Shown: piece by piece, positions 6,907 to 15,373 of the stretch
Layout: every line of letters starts with the position of its first letter
Numbering within the stretch: the stretch's first letter is position 1
From: Chromera velia
Lineage: Eukaryota; Sar; Chromeraceae
Assembly (NCBI GenBank): GCA_018398765.1
Contig: JAHBMJ010005925.1
Location: 45,249-61,096 of the forward strand
DNA: 15,848 bases
Direction of reading: 5' to 3'
Made by a program: the position numbers and the translations under genes
Notes under the pieces: generated by a model
What the model was told of the DNA's origin: nothing
The model's input: only the letters and a program-made list of their open reading frames with translations
Databases searched by the model: none

Positions 6907-7985
6907 ACCCCACTCCAAACAGTCACGACGTTGCCCTTCCACCACCCCCCTGGGTAGAGAAGAGAGAAGGTCTAGAAGTCAACTTTCCTTCAGACGGTAG
7001 AGAGAGAGCAGCTCTGGGAAGAGAGAGGGTCCTTGTGGAGGACTCGGGAGGGCTCCTCCAGGGGGGGGGGCTGGCCCCGGACAGTCCCGAAGAGGGGGGA
7101 GCGAAAGAGGAGACGGCAAAGGAGGGAGACGGACTGACGGAGACGGCTGAAGGAGACACGCCGTCTCCAGATGACACAAAGACAACGCACACCCCTGACG
7201 TCACCCCCCCTCTCTCAGGGGATGTCCCGCCGGTGGGAGACGGCGAGACAGCCGCAGGTGCCGTCCCTGTCTCTCCTCAAGTAGAGCCGGAGGCAGTGGA
7301 GGGAGGTCAAGGGGGGCCTTCGGAGGGGACGACAGGGGCGACAGACGTTCCAGAGGGGACTGCGGGGGTGATAGGGCCCTCCACCACAGCGGGGCCTCCC
7401 GTAGAGGTGACAGGGGTGACGCTGAGGGATTCCGACGAGAGTACAGCAGAGGTCTCAGATGGGACGACAGGGGCGGCAGCAGATAGAGATGCTGTTGTTG
7501 ATACAAACCCGGGGGCGGGGGCAGAAAGCGGCGGCGCTTCTGTGTCGGTGCCGGTCTCTCCCAGCAGCGGAAGCGCCCCTGACGTCCTCCCATCTGCAGA
7601 GACGGCAGTCCCAGAGACGGGGAAGGGAAGCGGCTCTCCCCCCTCCCCTCCCTCTCCGGAAGCAGCGGAGGACGCAACAAGTGAGACAACAGAGCCGGAG
7701 GAGGAAGAAGAAGAAGAAGAGCAGGATTCTGGTGAGGGGGGCGGGGTGACGATTCATGCGAATTGGTGGAGCGAGTGGGCTCTGTTTGAGGCCGTGTCTT
7801 TGGGTGTGGTGGTGCTCTCGGGGGTTTCTATGCACCGACAGAAACACAAACGGACCACAGCAAGGTCAGACAAACACAACACAAGAAAGAAAGAAGGGAA
7901 GGAAGGGTATGCAATGAAGCGTTCTCTCTGTTCATGCACGCTCGGAAGGAAGGAAGGAGGGAATCCAATTTGTCCATCTAACTAA
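6907..7985 (+). CDS. Acidic Ser/Thr/Pro/Gly-rich ectodomain with membrane segment
   Basis: The frame from the signal exon continues as DPTPNSHDVALPPPPWVEK and runs to TAA 7983-7985, for 392 residues in total if unspliced. Residues about 77-310 are low-complexity, acidic and rich in Gly, Thr, Ser, Pro and Glu. They include loose repeats of the form (S/D)EGTTGA and an eight-Glu run at about 298-305. Residues about 324-342 (WALFEAVSLGVVVLSGVSM) form a moderately hydrophobic segment followed by the basic HRQKHKRTTAR. With the N-terminal signal this suggests a type I surface or secretory-membrane protein with a mucin-like, potentially O-glycosylated ectodomain. Two internal donors, at 7865 (CAAG|GTCAGA) and 7907 (AAGG|GTATGC), are both in phase with a possible terminal exon at 8695, so the printed C-terminus is uncertain. 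No family is recognised. Confidence 0.65.
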
Positions 7986-8694
7986 TACACTGTGTGGCAC
8001 CTTTATCTTTCCATTTCTTTGCTGCGTGGCTGTTTCTCTCTCTCTCTTTTTTCTTTCTCTTCTGCTCCGTCTCGATCAATGAAAGGGATGAAAGGAAAAA
8101 GTATGCAACAAAAGTGCAAACGCAGAAAGAGAAACTGATGGTGGTCGGGGTCTCTGCATCTCTTTTGAAAGAGAGGAAGGGGAAACAACAGTTTTGTACG
8201 GTCTGTCTGTCCTGCTTTCGGCTTCAATACCTTTGGTTCTGTGTGTTCAACTGTTTGTATAAATTGTGTTTCTGAGTTCTTCTTGATGCTGCATATGTGT
8301 TTGTATAAATTGTGTTTCTGAGTTCTTCTTGCATGGTGCTGCATATGTGTTTGTATTAATTGTGTTTCTGAGTTCTTCTTGCATGGTGCTGCATATCTGT
8401 TTGTATTAATTGTGTTTCTGAGTTCTTGCTTGGTGCTGCATATGTGTTTGAATCATATTTTCCCTTCTTTCCGTGTACCTCTTCTGACTTGGGGCGTTCG
8501 AATGCCAAAAAAAACCGTCGTTTCGAACAGCCCGCCGTGCTTCACTCAAGCTTGCCTGTCCAGGCTGTTCTTCCCAATCTTTTTTGTGTGTCCTCGTCAA
8601 GCTCTGCTCATTTCTGTGATTGCTGTTTCTCTTGCCAGATTATTTTTTCTCCCCATCTCTCTGTGTGTTTTCTTTGTGTGGTTTCTGTGTGCAG
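7986..8694 (+). other. 3' UTR or last intron of the membrane-protein gene
   Basis: There is no convincing gene here. It is T/C-rich with a four-copy tandem repeat at 8252-8444. If the 7864 or 7906 donor is used, this is the last intron and ends TTTCTGTGTGCAG at 8694. Otherwise it is 3' UTR or flank. Confidence 0.4.
8252..8444. repeat. Tandem repeat, four copies of 46-50 bp
   Basis: Copies span 8252-8297, 8298-8347, 8348-8397 and 8398-8444. Each starts TGTTTGTAT(A/T)AATTGTG and ends GGTGCTGCATAT(G/C) or a close variant. A partial fifth copy begins at 8445. The copies differ by a few substitutions and a 3-4 base indel before GGTGCTG. Confidence 0.9.
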
Positions 8695-8725
8695 GTATCA
8701 GAGACTGCGAGATCTAGTAGGATAA
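8695..8725 (+). CDS. Possible terminal exon, cytoplasmic tail
   Basis: After a good acceptor (GTTTCTGTGTGCAG) the frame supplies one base and nine codons, YQRLRDLVG, then TAA at 8723-8725. It fits phase 2 from either internal donor of the preceding exon, giving a tail R-YQRLRDLVG (362 residues) or G-YQRLRDLVG (376 residues). A short basic/hydrophobic tail after a basic juxtamembrane stretch is plausible for a type I membrane protein. A tiny exon can match by chance, so confidence is low. Confidence 0.3.
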
Positions 8726-9322
8726 TTTGAACAGGCTTTAGCCTCATAATTAACACAGCTGTTTTACAATGTCTATACCAAGTGCAGCTAAAAGTTGCGT
8801 AACTTGCGTGCTTGCTAGCGTGCTTGGCACTGCTTGCATGCATCATTGAATGCACCGCCGCACCGGTCATCGGGACTGTCGACGGAACATCATCATCATC
8901 ACTAGCATCATCATACATCATCGGCATCGGCCCATGATTTAGGCGTCTAGCGTTTGGCAAGTCATCACAGGCAGTGTAGGGTTGAATTAACGAATTGATT
9001 TCTATAGATTTCTAGCAAATAAGCTTAAGACGGACTCATCGGATAGTTTTTTTCAAACTCTTTCACCTAGTCTTTCACTTGATTGATTGATTGATTGATA
9101 TGTTCCGCCCTAGGGCTTTCCCGCTATGTCTATCTGTCGCCAGAGCTAGCAGGGCGGGGCGTTCCCCAGCCTAAGCTTACTTATAAATGGTAATTAAGGC
9201 ATACGTGCGTCGGCACTCGGGACGTGAAATTTGATTTCTAGCTAGATTTCTAGTTTGATTTGCATGCTACATGACGTTTAACATTTCAATTTAAGCTTAA
9301 TTAGGATTAGGATTAGGATTAA
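8726..9322. other. Noncoding stretch with simple repeats
   Basis: No gene is supportable. It contains a CAT-rich tract (8888-8920), four TTGA units at 9080-9098, and TTAGGA hexamers at 9301-9320. The sequence GTTCCGCCCTA at 9102 recurs near 10229, hinting that 9.1-10.3 kb is one repeat-type unit. Confidence 0.35.
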
Positions 9323-10152
9323 TGTCCGGAGGACTCGGATTGGCCTCCCACCGGGACCTGCCCCAATCTAGGTCCCAATGCCGAATGTCCGACGTACGGC
9401 TTCCAGGGAAAGCGCCTAGACGCATCAGACCTCCCTGGCCGGCCCACACAGGTCAAGCCTGTGCCGCAAACAGTTCATATTGAACAATCAATCACCTGCA
9501 TGTGGATACTAAAGGGTCACCCTGAGATCCCACCTCTGTTGCATCAGCTGAGTGCTATGGGACTCACCCCTACTCTTCCTCCAATTCCACAGCACCAGTC
9601 GTCTAACCGCTCCTGCCATCCCCTTCTGGCCCCACAGAACCCCCCGCAAATGCCGCCGGCTCAGTGGTTTCTTTTTTCAAAACCCTTCTGGCAACGAAAC
9701 AGGAGAAGAAACTCAGCAAGAATGTGCCCCCTCTCTATTCTGTTTCTATAGAACCAACCACCACCACTAGCAATATGCATGTAGAGGTTGTTCTTCCGTC
9801 TCCACAATCCTTCATTCCAGCCCCACCCGCTATGGTTGTGAAGACTCCTTCCAAACCACCCGATCCGCCTCCCAAACCGAAGCTCATTCGGATGGTGAAG
9901 GTTGGATCACAATTCATCCCTGACCCCCATGAAGTGGACAAATTCCGCCGCCGTCTCCCTTGCAGTGAGGAAGAGCGAGATGCAACGGCAAAGGTCCTTC
10001 AAATGGACGGATCGACCCGCCCGATGTTTCTTCAGGTGTGGATTGACCCAACCACCCTGCCTCCTCCTGACAAAGCGACTTCTGCTGCTATGACAGCTGC
10101 GAGAACCGCTTCTGCCAGGCGCTTGCCCGATTCTGCTCAGCACCTTCCTTAG
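9323..10152 (+). CDS. Unrecognised Pro-rich reading frame, interrupted
   Basis: Frame 2 is open from 9323 to about 9751, protein-like in its early part (SDWPPTGTCPNLGPNAECP, ILKGHPEIPPLLHQL). Frame 1 takes over downstream (SVVSFFKTLLATKQEKKLSK, a Pro-rich linker, KLIRMVKVGSQFIPDPHEVD, then an Arg/Glu-rich helix) and stops at TAG 10150-10152. An 86-base intron, 9552-9637 (GTGCTA...CCCCACAG), would join the two in frame. A one-base frameshift in a decaying element is equally possible. There is no good ATG at the left end. No domain is recognised. The minus strand over 9907-10290 also carries a protein-like frame with an acceptor-like TTCTTCTTTCTCAG, so even the strand is not certain. Confidence 0.35.
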
Positions 10153-10761
10153 TGGGAGTAGTACTAGATGTGATTTTGCGTTTGTTAGCTCCAAAAGCTG
10201 AGAAAGAAGAAAAAGGGAATCTGTGTTGTGTTCCGCCCTAACGCGGCCCACATAGTTACCCCGGCGGACCCGGCATGCCTCCCCCTGCATGGTGCGGGGC
10301 GCCTGTACTTATTCCATCCACAGCACCTCCATGAATATTTCTGGCTCAGCACAGCGTTCTCTGTCAGTGCTTTCTCCAGGTTATCGATGGAATCAAACCT
10401 CTCCTCCTGTCTGACAGGCTCACGTGACCGCGATATGTAGATCCGTTGTATCATGCCTAGACTGCCTGCGTACGGAGTCTAGCGGGTACATAATAATAAG
10501 AAGTTATCACTTCTATAGATTGCTTTTAATATAAAATTAAATCATATAACATAGCAAAATCACTAGCAAAATTAATTAAACTCCATATTATAAACCCCAG
10601 ACAAACTTCTAAAATCCTTTGCTTAGTTGAGTTTAATCTGTTATATGATTTGCGATCAATGCGATGTGTGTTCTAGAAAGTTGAAGACTTTAGTAGAAGT
10701 ACCAGAAGACTTTCTGACCTGGTCTCTCATAGTCAACCCTAGAGTCAACCAGAGCTGAAAC
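10153..10761. other. Repeat-like flank, no clear gene
   Basis: Both strands have 70-90 codon frames at 10185-10454: plus, FRPNAAHIVTPADPACL; minus, DSIDNLEKALTENAVLSQ. Neither has firm boundaries, so no gene is called. From 10490 onward the sequence is strongly AT-rich. Confidence 0.3.
10539..10651. repeat. 13-bp inverted repeat, 87-bp loop
   Basis: AAATCATATAACA at 10539-10551 is the exact reverse complement of TGTTATATGATTT at 10639-10651. The loop is AT-rich and without coding. It may be a remnant of a foldback or MITE-like element. No flanking target duplication was seen. Confidence 0.55.
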
Positions 10762-11239
10762 ATGTTTCGCTCTCAGCCTAGCTCTCAGCGTGGTCACTGT
10801 AGTAAAGTTGGTATTACAACGGCAGTACGAGCAGCATCCAAGATCCGAATCAAGAGAGTAGCAGCTGCCCTTGAGACAGACATGCAGACATGCAAGGACG
10901 ATTTGACTCGAGTGTATGCGCCAGAAGCAAGGACAGGAAAAGATTGATCGCACGATCACAGCTGGAGATCCCCCCGTAATCTGTCTGCGTGACAGAATAA
11001 AACAAATAAACAAATTCTTCTCGAGCCCTTCAAGTTTTCTCTCTTTCCAGCAGTCTGAAAAGAAAGCGATCGAGGGCGCGATTGCAAATGAGGGGCGGTC
11101 AGGTGCCTGGGTGATGGACGAAAAGAGAGAGAGAGAAAGAGAGAGAGCCCCCAAGAGGAATCGAAGGGACGGCGGAGACGCGAGTGGCCGGATGGACAGA
11201 CAAGACGCCTACCTCTCTGCTTCCTTGCAAAAGAATTGA
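10762..11239 (+). CDS. Tentative two-exon small basic protein
   Basis: ATG 10762 (GAAACATGT) opens a frame starting MFRSQPSSQRGHCSKVG and running through a Lys/Arg-rich helical segment to ETDMQTCKDDLTR. A donor CGA|GTGTAT (10912) is weak. The acceptor TTTTCTCTCTTTCCAG ending at 11050 is very strong, and both are phase 0, joining LTR to QSEKKAIEGAIANEG. The second exon is charged (RERERERAPKRNRRDGG) and stops at TGA 11237-11239, for 112 residues in total. An alternative is an unspliced frame from ATG 10916 through the same exon. The stop codon lies inside the palindromic element inserted at 11236, so the C-terminus appears truncated. No family is recognised. The overlapping 154-codon minus frame looks like a shadow. 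Confidence 0.4.
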
Positions 11240-11322
11240 CGCACACACAGTTTCGATGCGTCCTTGCGTGCGTCAATTGACAGACAAGACGCCTAGGCAC
11301 CTCTCTGCTTCCTTGCAAAAGA
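11195..11322. repeat. Second palindromic element between duplicated flanks
   Basis: The core 11236-11276 begins TTGACGCAC and ends GTGCGTCAA. Its reverse complement matches the 3300-3338 core almost base for base, including the centre AAGGACGCATC. The left flank 11195-11234 and right flank 11279-11322 are copies of one sequence (GACAGACAAGACGCCTA ... CTTCCTTGCAAAAGA), the right copy with a 4-base insertion (GGCA). This is the same architecture as at 3247-3401. Confidence 0.85.
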
Positions 11323-12311
11323 GGGTCATTGGAAGCACAGGGAGGGCGCAGGGGAGAGGGAATCTTGTAGAACAAGGATGGAGGACGGAAGAAATCATTC
11401 TTCTTCTCGAGAAAAAACACAAGGAAGGAAGGAAGGAAGGAAAAGAGCAGCCATCCTCCTTTGCTGATTTTGTTCCCTCCCTCGACCTCCCGCCATTGCT
11501 TTTGCGTCTCTGTCTGTGTCTCCTTGCCCACCCCTCAAGTGCCTCAGGATGCTCTCACACCGCCCTTCTCGGAAGGAAGGAAGGGAGAAAAGGAAGGAAG
11601 GCAGGAAGGGTGGAAGGACAACTTCATGGGGCTGGCTGTGGATGATCACCCCGGCCGTCTCCACCCACCCGGTGTCAACCCGCAAGAGAGAGAAAATCAA
11701 GCAAGCAAGTGGGTGGGCAGGCAGGCGGAATGAAACGGCAGGCGGGAGAGAAGAGACAGATCGATCGATCGATCTGCGTGTGTGTGTGTGTGTGTGTGTG
11801 TGCGGGTGTCTCAATCAAGTGAACGGAAGGAGGGGCTTCCAGAGCTGGTTGTTGAATTATTTTGTTCTTGCATGCTCACAAGGAGGAAGGCCACACATGC
11901 ATGCAGACTAACAGAAAGAAAAAAACCAAAGTGCAGACAGACAGCAAGGACAGACAAATGAACGAAACCACCGGCCGGCCATCAACCAACAGAACGAACC
12001 CGATGCAGGCATGCTCCCACACAGCCAGCCAGTCAACCAAAACACATCCACCAGAAGGCACAAAGGGAAACAACAAACAACAGAACATTTCCCCCAACCC
12101 CCACCTCCCCCCAATCCCTCATCTGATCTGATCTGATTCCACCATGCAGGCAGGCAGGCAGGCGTCCGTTTCCTTCGAAAAAAACAAATAACCAACAGCA
12201 TGCATTCCCTGTCTCTCTCGCTCAGCTTCCCGCCCGCCCGTCTCCCCCCTGAATTCCCTTCTGCCAGGCAGAGAAGAGAAGAGACCGCCCCCCCGCTCCC
12301 CCCTTCAGACT
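11323..12311. other. Ambiguous region with microsatellites
   Basis: There are GGAA/CTTCC runs at 11420-11442 and 11572-11612, GATC at 11759-11775, GT at 11778-11801, TCTGA near 12118-12135 and GCAG near 12146-12162. Short protein-like frames exist on both strands around 11470-11710: plus, DNFMGLAVDDHPGRLHPPG; minus, CESILRHLRGGQGDTDRD. I cannot decide strand or boundaries and call no gene. 11323-11450 may be the displaced continuation of the 11051 exon. Confidence 0.3.
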
Positions 12312-13456
12312 TCACTTCCGCACCAGCCGCGCCCCCCCCGCAAAGACCTGCTGCTGCGGCCCTCCCGCCCCCCCTCCGTGACTGAATGCCTGGGGGTGGG
12401 GGGGCGCCTGCTGCATCTGTCTGGCCTGCTGCTGCTGGTGTTGCGGCTGTGCGGGCCAGTACGTGCGCATGTGCGCAGAGGTGGTCGGGGAAGCGGCGCC
12501 GAGGCGGCGGGGGGGGAACGTTGGAGCAACGAGGGTCGAGGTCGGGGTGGGCTTCTGCTGCTGTGTGGCGGCGCGCACTGGTCCCTCCGGTTCCCCCTTT
12601 GGCGGCGCCTGGGCGGCCGTGGCGGCTGCGGTCGCGTTTCGGGGTGCGGTGGCTGAGGGGGTCATCTGTGGGTGGGGGTGGGGGTGCAAGTGGTGGTGTG
12701 CGAGGGAGGGCGCGGTCTGGGAAGGCACGCAGGCCGCTGGTGCGGGTGTAGGCTGCTGGTGGTGGTGGTGCGGTCCTTGCGGATTTGGTTGTTGGGTGAA
12801 GTGGGCAGCAGGCTGCAGCTGTTGGTGGAGAGAGACCACCGAGAGGGATGGCTGCATCAACTGAGTGCGGGAGGCGGAGTGAGAGGCCGATCTGGCAGCA
12901 GCAAGGGAAGGTTGCTGGTGCTGTAGAGAGACGGGTGGTGCTTGGGGGGCTGTGGCTGTGGTGTGGGGGTTGTTGCTGTTGCTCTCGGCGGAGGGGGGGG
13001 GTACGGAGACGGGAGCAAAGCCTGTGGGGGTAGAGGGGGAATGTTGCAGGGTCGGCTGGTGGGTCGGCGTAGCAGCCTGACCACTTCCCGGCCTTCCATG
13101 ATGCACTGCCGCGTTCACAGTTGCACCTGTAGCAGCTGAGGATGATGAGGGCATGTAATGCTGTTGGGGTGTGACGACAAAGGGCGGCGTGGCGATGCAG
13201 AAATACTGAGTCGATTGGGAACCCTGTGGTTGCTGTGGGGGGCCTGAGGCAGAGGATTGATGTGGGGGAAGGGGCGTGAGTGTGGGTGTTGTTTGGGGGG
13301 CTTGATGCGGATGTGCGTCTGCAGCCACGGTGACAGGGGTGAGAGCCAAGGGGCCGAAGGAAGGTGACCTGGACACATGGGCAGAGACGGAGACCGAGGT
13401 GCCTGCGGGTTTGGTCGCCTCTGCACTGCCACTGCGGGAGGCCTCAGTCCGCACTG
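12312..13456 (-). CDS. Gln/Pro/His-rich disordered protein, terminal exon
   Basis: A minus-strand acceptor (CTTTCTTTCTTTTCGATGCAG) opens an exon whose first two bases complete the codon left by the exon ending at 14057. The frame then runs VRTEASRSGSAEATKPAG and on for about 380 residues to TGA 12314-12312. Composition is Gln, Pro, His, Ala, Ser and Thr with very few charged residues or Cys. There are local runs (HHHHQQ, AHHHLHPHPHPQ, QHQQQQARQMQQ) and one more ordered patch (TQYFCIATPPFVVTPQQHYM). Such prion-like, intrinsically disordered sequence is common in transcriptional or RNA-granule proteins, but no family or function can be named. A GTG at 13454 is not a start, as the exon is entered by splicing. 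The extreme strand bias makes plus-strand Gly/Trp/Cys frames here shadows. Confidence 0.68.
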
Positions 13457-14056
13457 CTGCATCGAAAAGAAAGAAAGAGAAGGGAGAGAGAGAGCAGAGA
13501 CACAGCTGTATCCAGGCACACAGAGGTCGGTCAACTCGCTCCTTCCTTCATTGATTCATGCATGCATTCACGCGGATCGATCGATCGATACACAAAGGAT
13601 CAGAAAAGAGTCATTGATTCATTCATAAACGCGGATCGATCGATCGATACACAAAGGGTCAGAAAAGAAAAGAGTCATAAAGGAGGAAGGCATGAGGGGA
13701 GGGAAACACGAGGGAGGATGGACGGACGGACACGCGAGGACACTGCATTCACCGAATTAATCAATCAATCAAGCATAGATTCATTCATTCGATCAGTCTG
13801 CGTATGCCCACTTGCTGCCGGCCGACAAATTAATTGCGGACCCGAAGAAGAGGGACGCAGATCCACACAAGCGAGCGACGAGGAAGGGAAGCAGGAAAAG
13901 AAATGAATGAAGAGGTCTGTCTGGCTACTCATTCGGAAGCATCCAAACACACAATCCAGCGGAACCTCTACCTACCCCGGAGAGGGCTCTACACACACGC
14001 AGGCGCCTGTTCATACGTCAACCACACCATCCCCCTACTCCCACACACTCACTCAC
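13457..14056 (-). other. 600-bp intron of the minus-strand gene
   Basis: On the minus strand it runs from a consensus donor (CAGG|GTGAGT) to TTTCGATGCAG, splitting a codon 1/2. It contains GATC and ATTC runs, CGGA repeats near 13720 and a 45/50-bp duplication at 13570-13678. A second donor-like site, CCGGG|GTAGGT, lies near 13979. Confidence 0.6.
13570..13678. repeat. 45/50-bp direct duplication, period 59
   Basis: Positions 13570-13614 and 13629-13678 are copies starting ACGCGGATCGATCGATCG and ending AAGAGTCAT. They differ by one substitution and a 5-base insertion. The spacer is TGATTCATTCATAA. Confidence 0.85.
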
Positions 14057-14267
14057 CCTGAGGAGTCTGTGAGAGGACCGGCGGAGGGGGAGACAGGCGA
14101 CTGCACGGCGGCGGAGGGGAACGGGAGGGGAGTGTCCTTGTCCCCTCCCCCCCTTCTCTGTTCTGCACAACAACAGTGGGAACAGAGGGAAGGGGAACAA
14201 CGGCCCGGGGAGGTTCACGCTCACGTCCACCAGCAGCAACGGGACTGCGGTTTTGCACGGTCAGTTT
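14057..14267 (-). CDS. Internal exon, Pro/Val/Arg-rich segment
   Basis: The exon is bounded by a GT-repeat...CAG acceptor (14268) and a consensus CAGG|GTGAGT donor (14056). It starts in phase 0 and ends with one base of a codon completed by the exon at 13456. It encodes 70 residues beginning KLTVQNRSPVAAGGRERE, with Pro-rich stretches (PPRAVVPLPSVPTVVVQ, SRSPPPP) and ending LSQTPQ. Composition suits the disordered downstream exon. Phase 0 also suits the upstream coiled-coil exon. An overlapping plus-strand frame (SAQQQWEQREGEQRPG) is the competing reading and is less well bounded. Confidence 0.55.
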
Positions 14268-14301
<34 letters not shown>

Positions 14302-14639
14302 GGAGAGAACAAGAGCCAGAGAGAAAGAGAGCGCGCATCCATGCTCGGATTTTCCTTCCATGCTCCCTCCTCAAGTCTTCTTGCCGTGATCTTTCTCTCT
14401 CTCCTTCCGTCTGGTTGCTTCATTTTCATCAACGAGTCTTCCCATCACTTTTCTCTGAAGGAAAAAATACCTTTCTCTTTCGCCACATTCAACTTGCTAG
14501 CTGCCTGGCTGAACGGGAAAGAGAGAGAAAGACAAATAAGTCTTGTGACCTCCATGACGATACAGATTCCTTTGTTCCTTCCCAGTGCGTGCGTCATCGC
14601 TACAGGAGGCGTGTGGATAATCGTAGACGGACCTGTTCG

Positions 14640-14675
<36 letters not shown>

Positions 14676-15212
14676 AAGAAAAGCAGACAGCCAGACGCAC
14701 AGACGGACCTGTTCGAGTGTGTGTGTGAGAGAGACAGAGAGAGAGCGAGCACGTGTGTGACTTTTCCAGATATTAATATGTCTATACGTAAGAAGAAATG
14801 CAGACAGACAGGCGCACAGACGGACCTGTTCGAGTGTGTGTGTGTGAGAGAGAGAGACAGAGGGACGGACGGACGGACCTCTTCGAGTGTGTGTATGTGA
14901 GAGAGAGACAGAGGGACGGACGGACCTGTTCGAGTGTGTGTGTGTGTGAGAGAGACAGAGGGACGGACGGACGGACGGACGGACCTGTTCGAGTGTGTGT
15001 GTGTGTGTGAGAGAGAGACAGAGGGACGGACGGACCTGTTCGAGTGTGTGTGTGAGAGAGAGAGAGAGACAGAGGGACGGACGGACGGACGGACCTGTTC
15101 GAGTGTGTGTGTGTGTATGAGAGAGAGGGACGGACGGACGGACGGACGGACCTGTTCGAGTGTGTGTGTGAGAGAGAGACAGAGGGACGGACGGACGGAC
15201 GGACCTGTTCGA

Positions 15213-15248
<36 letters not shown>

Positions 15249-15373
15249 CAGAGGGACGGACGGACGGACGCACGGACCTGTTCGAGTGTGTGTGTGTGTG
15301 AGAGACAGGGGGACGGACGGACAGACCTGTTCGAGTGTGTGTGTGTGAGAGAGAGACAGAGGGACGGACGGAC
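14268..15373 (-). other. Intron carrying a tandem GT-AG repeat array
   Basis: On the minus strand it begins right after CTCGAACAG and ends at the GT-repeat acceptor near 14268. The first 740 bases are the tandem array described separately; the rest is T/C- or A/G-rich and includes a GT run. A Lys/Arg/Glu-rich frame at about 14432-14330 (MKQPDGRRERKITARR) might be an extra exon or an alternative start. Exact exon connections are uncertain because the array offers many splice-like junctions. Confidence 0.45.
14633..15373 (-). repeat. 12-unit minisatellite, units shaped like mini-introns
   Basis: On the minus strand each unit starts GTCCGT(CCGT)n or a close variant (GTCTGT in one), then CCCTCTGTCTCTCTC, then ACACAC, and ends CTCGAACAG (CTCGAAGAG in one). 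Plus-strand boundaries (first base of CTGTTCGAG) are at 14633, 14709, 14826, 14879, 14926, 14985, 15036, 15095, 15152, 15205, 15278, 15327 and 15374. Unit lengths are 47-76 bases, plus one of 117. No stops occur in the repeat core, so long minus-strand frames with LEQVRPSVRPS- or SLSHTHT-type peptides run through it. Confidence 0.9.

Noticed and set aside
7201-7847. Antisense Pro/Arg/Leu-rich frames opposite the acidic ectodomain
   Set aside because: They mirror the GC-biased low-complexity sense exon and have no start, splice sites or domain of their own.
9301-9320. TTAGGA hexamers as a telomeric repeat
   Set aside because: Only about three units, and the unit is not a standard telomere motif.
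10690-11154. 154-codon minus-strand frame opposite the 10762-11239 gene
   Set aside because: Cys/Ser/Leu-rich with an SLSLSLF start created by an AG microsatellite. The plus strand has the better ATG context and a strong acceptor.
14341-14640. Signal-peptide-like plus-strand frame starting MLGFSFHAPSSSLLAVIF
   Set aside because: It lies in T/C-rich intronic DNA, runs into a GT repeat, and has no downstream domain. Pyrimidine tracts mimic hydrophobic signals.
14600-15373. A 412-codon minus-strand frame continuing through the tandem array as one protein
   Set aside because: Only the part right of 15374 has protein-like composition. The remainder is stop-free because the CCGT/CTCT/CACA repeat lacks stop words in several frames at once, and unit lengths are not multiples of three.
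14633-15373. CRISPR-like repeat array
   Set aside because: Units have no unique spacers. The variable parts are only length changes in CGGA, GA and GT runs, and the genome is clearly intron-bearing.
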